NCBI GenBank assembly: GCA_020051175.1
Contig: JAGVJJ010000099.1
Coordinates: forward strand, 1-32,528
Source: Bacteroidia bacterium
GTDB lineage: Bacteria; Bacteroidota; Bacteroidia; 2-12-FULL-35-15
Reading direction: 5' to 3'
Length of the DNA stretch: 32,528 bases
The notes beneath the pieces are model-generated. The model made no database searches. It worked only from the letters and a program-made list of their open reading frames with translations, and was not told the DNA's origin. Positions within the stretch are counted from its first letter, which is position 1, and every line of letters starts with the position of its first letter. This document shows, one piece after another, positions 16,612-24,439 of this stretch. A program made the position numbers and the translations under genes.

Positions 16612-16767
16612 ATGGCAAAGAAAGTTGTTGCAACACTTAAATCTGGTAAAGGAAATAACTTTACAAAAGTGATTAAAATGGTAAAATCGCCTAAAACTGG
16701 TGCTTACTCTTTTAAACAGGAAATCGTTCACAACGACCACATAAAAGATTTTTTATCGTCTAAATAA
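16612..16767 (+). CDS. DUF4295 family small protein
   Basis: A 51-residue basic protein beginning MAKKVVATLKSGKGNNFTKV, then IKMVKSPKTGAYSFKQEIV and ending KDFLSSK. This matches the DUF4295 family, a short protein found in Bacteroidota directly after rpmG. Its size, high Lys content, MAKK start and fixed position in a ribosomal operon suggest a ribosome-linked role, but the function is not known. A good terminator hairpin (16791-16821) follows, which would end the rpmB-rpmG transcript here and leave ftsY on its own. Confidence 0.88.
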   Translation: MAKKVVATLKSGKGNNFTKVIKMVKSPKTGAYSFKQEIVHNDHIKDFLSSK

Positions 16768-16790
16768 TAAGTGGCGTATGAGTTTTTCGT

Positions 16791-16821
16791 AAAAGCTTCC
16801 TCCAAAACAGGGGAAGCTTTT
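16791..16821 (+). terminator. hairpin terminator of the rpmB-rpmG-DUF4295 operon
   Basis: AAAAGCTTCC (16791-16800) pairs with GGAAGCTTTT (16812-16821) over an 11-base loop, 23 bases after the DUF4295 stop. Confidence 0.8.
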
Positions 16822-16845
16822 ATTGTTTCAGAGCGCTTTAGTTTT

Positions 16846-16973
16846 GGTTATTAAGTTAATAGTTATCCGTTAACCTCCTGATTCTACTGTCAAGCACCAG
16901 CAAAGCTCGAAAGCAATATTCTGAACAATCAGCAAAACAATAACCAGTAACAGACAACCATTAACTTAATAAC
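16846..16973. repeat. AT-rich inverted repeat upstream of ftsY
   Basis: GTTATTAAGTTAAT (16847-16860) pairs perfectly with ATTAACTTAATAAC (16960-16973). The spacer and right flank add AATAACC-type units (up to about 17000). It belongs to the same GTTATT/AATAAC class as 392-452 and 32271-32528, and ends shortly before the ftsY start. Confidence 0.6.
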
Positions 16974-17006
16974 TGATAACCTATAACCAACAACCTATTA
17001 CAAAAT

Positions 17007-17960
17007 ATGGGTATTTTTAGTTTTTTTAGTAAAGAAAAAAAGGAGAGTTTAAACAAAGGGCTTTTTGTTACCAAACAAAGCTTTTTCAGCAAGCTTGCAA
17101 ATGCAATATTAGGCAAAGCCGTTGTTGATGATGAAGTACTTGATAACCTTGAGGAAATACTATTAACCTCCGATGTTGGGGTAGATACTTCTTTACGTAT
17201 TATTGAACGCATAAAAAAGCGTGTTGCCCAGCAGCGTAAAGTAGAAACATCGCAATTGAATGAAATTTTACGTGAGGAAATAGCGGAACTGCTTGTTTCC
17301 AATGGTATGGAAGATAAGGAAGATTTTTCTTTGCCTCCTAATAAAAAGCCTTACGTAATTATGGTGGTGGGAGTAAATGGTGTTGGAAAAACCACTACCA
17401 TTGGCAAGCTGGCCCATCAGTTTAAAAAGGCAGGTAAAAGTGTGGTTATTGGGGCTGCCGACACGTTCCGTGCTGCTGCCGTAGACCAGGTAAAAATATG
17501 GGCCGAACGTACCGGAGCACACCTTGTTTCACAAGGCATGAATGCTGATCCTGCATCAGTGGCGTTTGATACTTTGACTTCTGCTGTTGCACGTAATGCA
17601 GATGTTGTAATCATTGATACTGCAGGCCGTTTACACAACAAAGTTAACCTGATGAATGAGCTGAGCAAAATCAAAAATGTGATGCGTAAAATCATTGCAG
17701 ATGCTCCTCATGAAATATTACTGGTACTGGATGCATCAACCGGGCAAAATGCCATAGAACAATGTAAGCAGTTTACAGCTGCAACCAATGTAAATGCGCT
17801 GGCTCTGACCAAGCTGGATGGTACTGCTAAAGGCGGTGTTGTTATTGGTGTTTCAGATACATTTAAAATCCCTGTAAAATACATCGGTGTTGGCGAAAAA
17901 ATGGAAGATCTGCAGGTATTCAATAAGAATGAGTTTGTTGATTCCCTGTTCAAGCAATAA
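17007..17960 (+). CDS. ftsY: signal recognition particle receptor FtsY
   Basis: A 317-residue SRP receptor GTPase that docks ribosome-SRP complexes at the inner membrane. The helical N domain (about 20-100) is preceded by a very short N-terminus (MGIFSFFSKEKKE) rather than the long acidic A domain of E. coli. The G domain shows GVNGVGKTTTIGKLA (122-135), ADTFRAAAVDQ (151-161), DTAGR (204-208) and TKLDGTAKGG (268-277). Length is usual for the phylum. It follows the L28/L33 operon, a conserved order in Bacteroidota. Confidence 0.97.
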   Translation: MGIFSFFSKEKKESLNKGLFVTKQSFFSKLANAILGKAVVDDEVLDNLEEILLTSDVGVDTSLRIIERIKKRVAQQRKVETSQLNEILREEIAELLVSNGMEDKEDFSLPPNKKPYVIMVVGVNGVGKTTTIGKLAHQFKKAGKSVVIGAADTFRAAAVDQVKIWAERTGAHLVSQGMNADPASVAFDTLTSAVARNADVVIIDTAGRLHNKVNLMNELSKIKNVMRKIIADAPHEILLVLDASTGQNAIEQCKQFTAATNVNALALTKLDGTAKGGVVIGVSDTFKIPVKYIGVGEKMEDLQVFNKNEFVDSLFKQ

Positions 17961-18001
17961 CCACAATTTCTGTGTGTTTGGTTTGAATACTATAATTGAA
18001 A

Positions 18002-18835
18002 ATGCGAAAAATATTTAATTCAATTATCCATATTGGAATAACTACTGATTTACCCTTTAGTCAGCAGAATAAAATCCGCATTTTTAATACCGCTGGCATT
18101 AGCATTGCAATAATCTGTACGTTTTATTCTCTTTTTGGCTTGTATCAGCAGCGTTACCTTACAGTTGTATTTACACTGAGTGAAGTTCTCCTGTTATTTG
18201 TTTGTTTCTACATTGTTCATAAACGTAAATACACATTTGCTTTCCATTATGGACTTATTTCGGGGCTATTTTTTTTGAGTGGCTATTCATTTTTGTTTGG
18301 AGAAAAAAGCCAGACTCATATTTACCTGCTTTTTATGCCTGTTGCAGCCATTCTTTTTTTTGATACAAAGAAAGTGATTGTTTTTTATTTCATTTTGTGT
18401 GCTTTGCTCTTAGCAGGTTCTAAATTGATATTCAGTTTGTTTGAACCTGTTTATCCTTATAACTCAATCATTGATATTATTGGCTGGATGAATTTTATTT
18501 TTGTCAGTATTTTAATATTTATGGGAGTAAAGCAGTTTAAAAATGAAAATGTTGCCTTTACTCAGGAATTAAATTTACAGCGCCTTCAGCTGAAAGAAAA
18601 GAACAAGGATATAACTGATTCCTTTCATTATGCCCAGCGTATTCAAAAGGCGCTTATGGCATCCAATCACCTGCTGAATAAAAAGCTACCGTCATACTTT
18701 GTTATGTATATGCCTAAAGATATTGTGAGTGGCGACTTTTACTGGGCCGAAGAATCTGATGGACGCTTTTTGCTCGCCATTTGCGATTGTACCGGGAGCA
18801 TTTATGAGCCTGCTCAACATTACAAAGTTGAATGA
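18002..18835 (+). pseudogene. second SpoIIE-type membrane phosphatase, N-terminal fragment (frameshifted)
   Basis: Starts at ATG 18002 (an in-frame TTG lies at 17996). Residues about 28-176 hold six membrane helices, then a helical linker (LNLQRLQLKEKNKDITDSFH) and the start of the PP2C domain with MPKDIVSGDFYW (D245) and FLLAICDCTG (D262). After G265 the expected HGVPGAFMS is missing; the frame instead reads 12 foreign residues and stops. The rest of the domain continues in another frame (18797-19346). Comparison with the paralogue at 5744 shows exactly 14 missing bases, which would remove the metal-site HGVP and shift the frame. So this copy is probably inactive. It sits downstream of ftsY on the same strand. 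Confidence 0.85.
18792..18796 (+). other. junction of an apparent 14-base deletion
   Basis: The sequence reads through CCGGG directly into AGCATTTATG. The intact family sequence would need codons for H-G-V-P and two more bases between the two G-rich codons. One copy of CCGGG remains, as expected if recombination between two CCGGG copies removed 14 bases. Confidence 0.7.
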
Positions 18836-19346
18836 AACAGTTCGTGAAAAAAAGGTTACGCGCCCCGACCTTGTTTTTAATCAGGTACGTGAAGATATTA
18901 TAAAAGCACTTAACCCCGAAGGAACACAGGAAGAAGGCCGTGATGGGATGGATGCTTCATTCTGCAGCTTTGATTTTAATAATCTTAAACTGGAATATGC
19001 CTGCGCAAACAATCCTATCTGGGTACTGAGAAACGATACTCTGATTGAAAGTAAGTTTGATAAAATGCCGGTAGGTATGTATGGTGGCCCAAAGACTGAT
19101 TTTACTTTACATTCCATCGATCTTCAGAAAGGGGATACTATATATTTGTTCACAGATGGCTATGCCGACCAGTTTGGAGGACCAAAGGGCAAAAAGTTTA
19201 AGTATGCCCAGCTAAAAGAAACGATACTGTCCATTCATAAATCGCCCCTGAAGGAACAGCAGCAAATACTCCATAAAGTAATAGAAAGCTGGAAAGGCAA
19301 GCTTGACCAGGTGGATGATATCCTTGTGGTTGGTATTCGGATTTAA
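18797..19346 (+). pseudogene. second SpoIIE-type phosphatase, C-terminal fragment
   Basis: This continues the phosphatase of 18002 in a different frame. It carries the rest of the PP2C domain: AFMSLLNITKLNETV, RDGMDASFC, ACANNPIWVLR, LFTDGYADQFGGPKGKKFKY and LDQVDDILVVGIRI, all close to the intact paralogue at 5744-7144. A possible restart codon is ATG 18804, but a product from there would lack the first two metal motifs and could not be an active phosphatase. The stop lies one base from the stop of the convergent gene at 19348, with no terminator between them. Confidence 0.8.
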
Positions 19347-19347
19347 T

Positions 19348-19686
19348 TTATTTTTTCAGAAAATTACTTAAGAAGCGCACAACCAGTACCTCTGCAAGTT
19401 TAATGATCCCCCCGGTAATTTTGCTTTTAGCAGTCTCGCCACCGGAATTCATTTTTAAGAATTTGTTCATAATCAGGTCATTCACCCAGTCCATCACATT
19501 GCTTACTTTGCTATTCATATCTGATGAAAAAGGCAGAAACTCTTCACCAATAATTTGCTTGTAGTTTGTTTTTATTGTGTTCAGCTTGTCTTTTATCCTC
19601 TCCTCCTGCATGTCGCAATACACAAGCAAACGTTGCTTTTCACGCTTTAGTGAAGCCAGGTCTGTTATTTTTACAGGCTCAGTCAT
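19348..19686 (-). CDS. small protein of unknown function, third gene of YtxH/holin-like cassette
   Basis: A 112-residue protein. The start ATG at 19686 (MTEPVKITDLASL) overlaps the end of the previous gene by eight bases, so translation is probably coupled; a longer frame from 19704 is less likely. Residues about 12-45 are charged and helical (LKREKQRLLVYCDMQEERI), and the C-terminus (GGIIKLAEVLVVRFLSNFLKK) is an amphipathic or membrane-touching helix. I do not recognise the family. As the last gene of a cassette with a YtxH-like and a holin-like protein, it probably acts at the envelope. Confidence 0.75.
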   Translation of the reverse strand: MTEPVKITDLASLKREKQRLLVYCDMQEERIKDKLNTIKTNYKQIIGEEFLPFSSDMNSKVSNVMDWVNDLIMNKFLKMNSGGETAKSKITGGIIKLAEVLVVRFLSNFLKK

Positions 19687-20035
19687 TGCTTTCCTCCTTT
19701 TCAAATAAAGTCTGAATTACTTTGTCGATAATGTATTTTTCCAGCAATTTTTTTCTGAAAATGAGTATGACTACAAGCAGGATAAGGTAGAATCCGAAAA
19801 CAATAAGAAAACCCCATGCATTGCTGTTTAACAATGAACCAAAATAAAAACCGGCACTTATACTTAAGAAAAACACCAGGAAAAATAGTATCAGTGCAAT
19901 GATTATGGAAGAAAATAAAACAGCTGTAACCCGTGCAATCTTTTCGTAAACGTTTATTTTCAGCAGTGCAATGCGCGCTTCAAAATAATCGGTGATCAAC
20001 TGTTTGAGCTCTGAAAAAAAGGAAGGTTCACTCAT
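19679..20035 (-). CDS. holin-superfamily-like membrane protein (phage holin III-X type)
   Basis: A 118-residue inner-membrane protein. An amphipathic N-terminal segment (ELKQLITDYFEARIALLKIN) leads into two hydrophobic helices (about 38-62 and 72-93) and a charged tail ending EKEESND. The pattern matches the putative holin-X superfamily, a chromosomal family often found beside YtxH genes and not evidence of a prophage. Function is unknown; envelope stress or membrane organisation is usually suggested. It is 12 bases downstream of the YtxH-like gene and overlaps the next gene. Confidence 0.75.
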   Translation of the reverse strand: MSEPSFFSELKQLITDYFEARIALLKINVYEKIARVTAVLFSSIIIALILFFLVFFLSISAGFYFGSLLNSNAWGFLIVFGFYLILLVVILIFRKKLLEKYIIDKVIQTLFEKEESND

Positions 20036-20047
20036 AAGGTAAAAGTG

Positions 20048-20245
20048 TTATAAGTTTTCCGTACTACCGGTGTTTCCTTTTCCAAACGTATCTGCTAAAT
20101 CCTCTTTAAGCTTGGATGCACCGTCTTTCAGGTCATTGAGCAATTCATCTTTTTTATTGGAATTTAGAAGATATCCAATTGCAACACCTACAGCTGCTCC
20201 GGCAAGCAAAGCCAGTAAAATTTTGGAAGTATTGTTTTCTTTCAT
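20048..20245 (-). CDS. YtxH domain small membrane protein
   Basis: A 65-residue protein: a short polar start, one glycine/alanine-rich membrane helix (LLALLAGAAVGVAIGYLL, residues about 10-27) and a charged amphipathic tail (KDELLNDLKDGASKLKEDLA). This is the YtxH layout, associated with general stress proteins in other bacteria. It begins a three-gene minus-strand cassette with the holin-like and unknown genes. The upstream box TAACTTTA (20269-20276, minus) is one base off the -7 consensus and lies back to back with a similar imperfect TATCTTTA (20289-20296) for the divergent transporter gene. Confidence 0.8.
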   Translation of the reverse strand: MKENNTSKILLALLAGAAVGVAIGYLLNSNKKDELLNDLKDGASKLKEDLADTFGKGNTGSTENL

Positions 20246-20316
20246 GGTTCCTGAATATTAAGGTCATATAAAGTTACTCTTTTTTATCTATCTTTAAAAA
20301 AAATTATAAAAGTTAA

Positions 20317-21375
20317 ATGTCTTATTTTGAGTCTAATAAAATCAAGCAGATTGTTGCCTTATCCGGGATTGCCGTATTGGTTGTGTTTTTGCTGGTTTCG
20401 CTTTCCGGCTTTATACCGGCCTTTTTGGGTGCTGTTATTTTTTATGTTATTTGTTCACCCTTGGTTCATTTTCTTACAACCCATTGGAAATTAAAAAAAG
20501 GACTTGCTGTTACCATTACACTTATTTTATCATTACTGATTATCCTTATTCCTGTATTTAGTCTTACCAATGTACTTGTTTCGAAGATCACCCTGATGCT
20601 GGATTCGTATGATTTATATGCTGAATTTCAAAATTTCAATGCTATTGTGAATGAGAAATATGGTCTGAATATATTTTCGCATGAAACATGGGCAAGTATT
20701 GAAAGCAAAGTAGCCAACTTTATACCGAACATATTCGAGCAAACGCTCAGTATACTGGCGGATATAGCGATTATGTATTTTATACTTTTTTTTATGCTTT
20801 ATTCAGGGACACTGGCAGAATCAAGCATTACAAACCTGCTGCCTTACACAAAGGAGAATTCCCAACTGTTTGCCAAAGAGCTTGTTTCACAAACGTATTC
20901 AAATGTAATAGGAGCCCCGTTGTTAGCGCTTATACAATCGTGTTTTGCAATTATTGGTTTTTGGATTTGTGGTTTAAGCGAACCCATCTTCTGGGGCCTG
21001 ATGTGCGGCTTTTTATCATTCATACCATTAGTTGGTTCGGCTTTGATTTGGGTACCTGCAGGTCTTATACAACTGGCTAATGGCGCTTCATGGCAAGGCG
21101 TTGTGATTCTTATATATGGTGCGGTAGTTATCATAAATGTAGATAATGTTTTCCGCTTTGTGCTGCAAAAAAAAATTGGAGATGTTCATCCTTTAGTTAC
21201 AGTGTTTGGTGTCATAGTGGGTTTGGAATGGTTTGGTATCCCTGGCCTTATTTTCGGTCCATTGCTTATTTCATACTTGCTTATCATGATAAAGGTGTAC
21301 CGTGCAGAATACGGAAGTAAAAACTATATTATTTCCGAGCCTGTAGCTGAAACGCTGGAAAAGCCAAATGAGTAG
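20317..21375 (+). CDS. AI-2E family transporter (YdiK/PerM-like)
   Basis: A 352-residue inner-membrane protein of the AI-2E/PerM family. Two N-terminal hydrophobic stretches (about 11-50), a third at about 60-88, a soluble middle (about 90-150) and a C-terminal block of four to five helices with the family-typical WGLMCGFLSFIPLVGSALIW and FGVIVGLEWFGIPGLIFGPL. Members have been linked to export of autoinducer-2 or to ion antiport, so the substrate here is open. It is followed after 14 bases by the PhnA-like gene, probably in one operon. Confidence 0.88.
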   Translation: MSYFESNKIKQIVALSGIAVLVVFLLVSLSGFIPAFLGAVIFYVICSPLVHFLTTHWKLKKGLAVTITLILSLLIILIPVFSLTNVLVSKITLMLDSYDLYAEFQNFNAIVNEKYGLNIFSHETWASIESKVANFIPNIFEQTLSILADIAIMYFILFFMLYSGTLAESSITNLLPYTKENSQLFAKELVSQTYSNVIGAPLLALIQSCFAIIGFWICGLSEPIFWGLMCGFLSFIPLVGSALIWVPAGLIQLANGASWQGVVILIYGAVVIINVDNVFRFVLQKKIGDVHPLVTVFGVIVGLEWFGIPGLIFGPLLISYLLIMIKVYRAEYGSKNYIISEPVAETLEKPNE

Positions 21376-21389
21376 TATAATTAAAGAAT

Positions 21390-21971
21390 ATGAGTATAGA
21401 ACAACAATTGATAGAAAGAAGCGGAGGGCAATGTGAGCTTTCTAAAGCGAAGGGCAAACTACAGGTTTATGCTGTAGTACCAACGTCAGAAAAGGACAGT
21501 GCCAGGCACATTTATATTTCAGAAAAATGCATTGGCCAACTGGAACGTAAAGAAGCGATAGAGCCTGGTTTCTGGCAGTTTCTGAAAGAAAGCATGTGGA
21601 GCGAGGTGCCCGCAGTACAGGTGGTTGCATGGCGTATGCTGAACAGGCTGAAAAATGAAACCTGGGCTATGGAAGCACTGGAAATAATGTATTTGGATGA
21701 GGAGCTGCTCGAATGGGCAAATGCAGCCGGAGATGATGAAGAACAAGCCGAGGCAGAAGTTCACAAAGATTCAAATGGTGTCGTCCTCCAAAATGGCGAT
21801 TCCATAGTCCTTACAAAATCACTGGATGTAAAAGGTTCTTCCGTAAATGCCAAAATGGGGACTCCTGTAAGAAATATAAAGCTGGTAGCTAATAACCCTG
21901 AACAGATTGAAGGAAAAATTGAAGGGCAGCAGATTGTGATTTTAACGAAATATGTGAGGAAGGTAGGGTAG
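21390..21971 (+). CDS. PhnA-like protein with incomplete zinc ribbon
   Basis: A 193-residue protein of the PhnA (YjdM-like) family, whose role is not established despite the phosphonate name. The C-terminal domain (residues about 125-193) is clear: DSNGVVLQNGDSIVLTKSLD and VRNIKLVANNPEQIEGKIEG. The N-terminal zinc ribbon should have two CxxC pairs, but this one shows CELS (C15, S18) and SEKC (S44, C47): two of four ligands are serine, so zinc binding is doubtful. The middle, SMWSEVPAVQVVAWRML, is the conserved family core. It sits just downstream of the AI-2E gene. Confidence 0.85.
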   Translation: MSIEQQLIERSGGQCELSKAKGKLQVYAVVPTSEKDSARHIYISEKCIGQLERKEAIEPGFWQFLKESMWSEVPAVQVVAWRMLNRLKNETWAMEALEIMYLDEELLEWANAAGDDEEQAEAEVHKDSNGVVLQNGDSIVLTKSLDVKGSSVNAKMGTPVRNIKLVANNPEQIEGKIEGQQIVILTKYVRKVG

Positions 21972-22077
21972 AGTTGTCGTCCTATCACGATTAATCTGAT
22001 GAAATCACGCGCGAGGAATGACGGCAAACGATGCCGAGCAGCTTGTGGGGAGGAATCGTTTTTTCTTGATTTTTTTG

Positions 22078-22105
22078 TTACTTTTTTCATCAGGGAAAAA
22101 AGTAA
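22078..22105. terminator. hairpin with A/T runs, possible bidirectional terminator
   Basis: TTACTTTTTTC (22078-22088) pairs with GAAAAAAGTAA (22095-22105) over a 6-base loop. It lies in the spacer between the PhnA-like gene and rimO. The stem is mostly A-T, so termination strength is uncertain. The rest of this 276-base spacer holds nothing else I can name. Confidence 0.55.
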
Positions 22106-22247
22106 ACGCACAGTACTTCTCTGCTTGAGGAACGTTAATTCCCATCCTGTTCTGAATAGCAACCAATCTGCCATATACCATATATTTTTCGTAACTTTAT
22201 GGCTTCTAAACCGTTCAAATGGCCTTTAGGATTCAAAAAAGCTAAAA

Positions 22248-23570
22248 TTGAAAACAAAAACATTAAAAAAAAACAAAGTTAACGTAGTTACTTTAGGCTG
22301 CTCCAAAAATATTGTGGACAGTGAAGTACTGATGGGGCAGCTAAAAGCGAATAACTTTGTTGTGGAGCACGAAAGTGAAAGCAATGATTCAAGCATTGTT
22401 ATCATTAACACTTGTGGGTTTATTGACAATGCCAAGCAGGAAAGCATTGATACCATTATCCAATACGCCAATGCAAAAGAAGCGGGACTGGTTGATAAAG
22501 TATATGTTACCGGCTGCCTGAGCGAGCGCTACAAGCCGGATTTAGAGAAAGAGATCCCCAATGTGGACGGCTATTTCGGGACCCGTGAATTACCCCGTTT
22601 ATTAAAGACCTTAAAAGCAGATTATAAGCACGAGCTGGTAGGGGAGCGTTTGCTTACTACACCCCACCATTATTCTTATTTTAAAATTGCCGAAGGCTGC
22701 GACAGGCCTTGTTCCTTTTGTGCTATTCCGCTAATGCGTGGTGGTCACGTTTCGAGGCCGATTGAAGAACTTGTAAAAGAGGCGAAATCACTGGCCGCAA
22801 AAGGTACCAAAGAGCTTATGCTGATTGCACAGGACCTCACATATTACGGCCTGGATTTATATAAAAAACGCAACTTATCCGAACTGCTGAAACAACTTTC
22901 AGATGTAGAAGGGATTGAATGGATACGCCTGCATTATGCATTTCCAGGAGGCTTCCCTTTGGATGTGCTCGATGTGATGAAGGAACGCAAAAACATTTGC
23001 AATTACCTGGATATGCCGCTGCAGCACATTTCTGACAGTATGTTGAAAAGTATGCGCAGAGGTACTACCAAACAAAAAACAATTGACCTTGTAAATATTA
23101 TCCGCGATAAAATGCCGGATATTGCACTCAGAACTACCTTAATTGCCGGCTACCCGGGCGAAACAGAGCAGGACCACCAGGAAATGCTGGATTGGATTGA
23201 ACAGACGCGCTTTGACCGTTTGGGCATATTTGCATACTCCCACGAGGAAAATACTCATGCTTACTCATTGAAGGACAATGTTCCGGCAAAAGTGAAACAG
23301 GCCAGAACAGAGGCTGTAATGGCACTACAACAAGGCATTTCTTTGGAGCTGAACCAGAAAAAGATTGGAAATACCTACAAAGTATTGTTCGACAAAAAAG
23401 AGGGCGATTTTTTTATTGGCCGTACAGAGTTTGATTCTCCGGAGGTTGATAATGAAGTGTTGGTAAAAGCAACAGAGAATTATGTAAGGGTAGGGGATTT
23501 CGCCAATGTTAAAATCACTTCGGCCGAAGATTATGATTTGTATGGGGAAGTGAATGATTCATCTCGTTAA
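22248..23570 (+). CDS. rimO: ribosomal protein S12 methylthiotransferase RimO
   Basis: A 440-residue radical-SAM enzyme that adds a methylthio group to an aspartate of ribosomal protein S12. The N-terminal UPF0004 domain has C18, C56 and C90 for the auxiliary iron-sulfur cluster. The radical-SAM cluster motif is CDRPCSFC (C151, C155, C158). A TRAM domain ends the protein. The frame is closed by a stop at 22227, and no ATG lies between it and the conserved VNVVTLGCSKN, so the start is the TTG at 22248, giving MKTKTLKKNKVNVV. The stop overlaps the next start (TAATG), so the small OmpA protein gene is translationally coupled. Confidence 0.95.
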   Translation: MKTKTLKKNKVNVVTLGCSKNIVDSEVLMGQLKANNFVVEHESESNDSSIVIINTCGFIDNAKQESIDTIIQYANAKEAGLVDKVYVTGCLSERYKPDLEKEIPNVDGYFGTRELPRLLKTLKADYKHELVGERLLTTPHHYSYFKIAEGCDRPCSFCAIPLMRGGHVSRPIEELVKEAKSLAAKGTKELMLIAQDLTYYGLDLYKKRNLSELLKQLSDVEGIEWIRLHYAFPGGFPLDVLDVMKERKNICNYLDMPLQHISDSMLKSMRRGTTKQKTIDLVNIIRDKMPDIALRTTLIAGYPGETEQDHQEMLDWIEQTRFDRLGIFAYSHEENTHAYSLKDNVPAKVKQARTEAVMALQQGISLELNQKKIGNTYKVLFDKKEGDFFIGRTEFDSPEVDNEVLVKATENYVRVGDFANVKITSAEDYDLYGEVNDSSR

Positions 23571-24307
23571 TGTGTCGAAAAGCTTATTTTATAGTCCTTT
23601 TAAGCCTTGTTTTTCTTCCCGCTTTGGCGCAGGATGAAAATTTTACCTTAACAGGCCACGTTTCCTATAAAAGCACCAAAGACTCTGTACGTGTAAGGCT
23701 ATCCTGCACCGATGGCCGGAATAAGACTACCTATACCGATAGTCTAGGCAATTATTCAATCACCAGGGGAGTAAACAAGGACCTGCAATTTGGTATTAAA
23801 AATGGCATATTGAACTGTGCCGTACTGTTTGAACCTCCTGATTACAAGCGTTGCGGGCACTGTCCGTTTACACAGCGGGAACAAACGATTGAGTCCGATC
23901 AATCGCGCAGGCTTACTATAAAGGTTGATTCTATTGTGAAAGAAATGGTGGTGAATGCCACAATAACCGAAAAAATGCTGGATGAGCATTTACCTCATTC
24001 GGTTACATTCAATAAAAACAGCACCATGTTCTCCAGTTATTTTTCAGCAGATACATTACTGGACTGCGTGGCTGATTACCTGCTCAATTGCAATGATTGT
24101 TCTATGGAAATAGCTGGTTATACCGATAATAAAGAAGAAAACAAACAACAACTGTCTGAGCAACGAGCTGAAAAAGTATACAATCTACTGCTGAAAAGAG
24201 GAGTAAGTGCCGGTATACTTGAATATAAAGGATATTCGGATACGGCCGGGGGCAGCACTTTACCGAAGAATAAAAAAGAAAGGGTTGAGTTTCTTTTGAT
24301 AAGATAA
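23570..24307 (+). CDS. small OmpA-domain exported protein
   Basis: A 245-residue protein with a signal peptide (residues 1-20, ending LPALAQ). The first part (about 22-125) is a beta-rich carboxypeptidase-regulatory-like region (FTLTGHVSYKSTKDSVRVRL, YTDSLGNYSIT). The C-terminal 100 residues are a diverged OmpA domain: VTFNKNSTMFSSY, IAGYTDNKEENKQQLSEQRA and ILEYKGYSDTAG, ending NKKERVEFLLIR. OmpA domains bind peptidoglycan. The gene starts within the rimO stop codon. It is not a normal OmpA porin, as no barrel is present. The partner is unknown; a link to RimO is not implied beyond shared translation. Confidence 0.8.
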   Translation: MCRKAYFIVLLSLVFLPALAQDENFTLTGHVSYKSTKDSVRVRLSCTDGRNKTTYTDSLGNYSITRGVNKDLQFGIKNGILNCAVLFEPPDYKRCGHCPFTQREQTIESDQSRRLTIKVDSIVKEMVVNATITEKMLDEHLPHSVTFNKNSTMFSSYFSADTLLDCVADYLLNCNDCSMEIAGYTDNKEENKQQLSEQRAEKVYNLLLKRGVSAGILEYKGYSDTAGGSTLPKNKKERVEFLLIR

Positions 24308-24439
24308 ACTATGCTTGTATTTAAGCTCTAAATATTTGAAGTATTGCCGTTGTCAGTCTGAGCCAGGCCGAAGGCTGTGGGTGGCGTTATTAGCAGTATT
24401 TCTATCTTTGCCTTTATATATCCATCATTTAGTCATATC

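Noticed and set aside
19679..20035. Prophage remnant, suggested by the holin-like protein
   Set aside because: No other phage gene is present, and this family is commonly chromosomal beside YtxH genes.
22199..22282. A short frame beginning MASKPFKWPLGFKK upstream of and overlapping rimO
   Set aside because: Only 27 codons; it overlaps the rimO start in another frame and matches nothing I know. It could be a leader peptide, but nothing in the sequence supports that.
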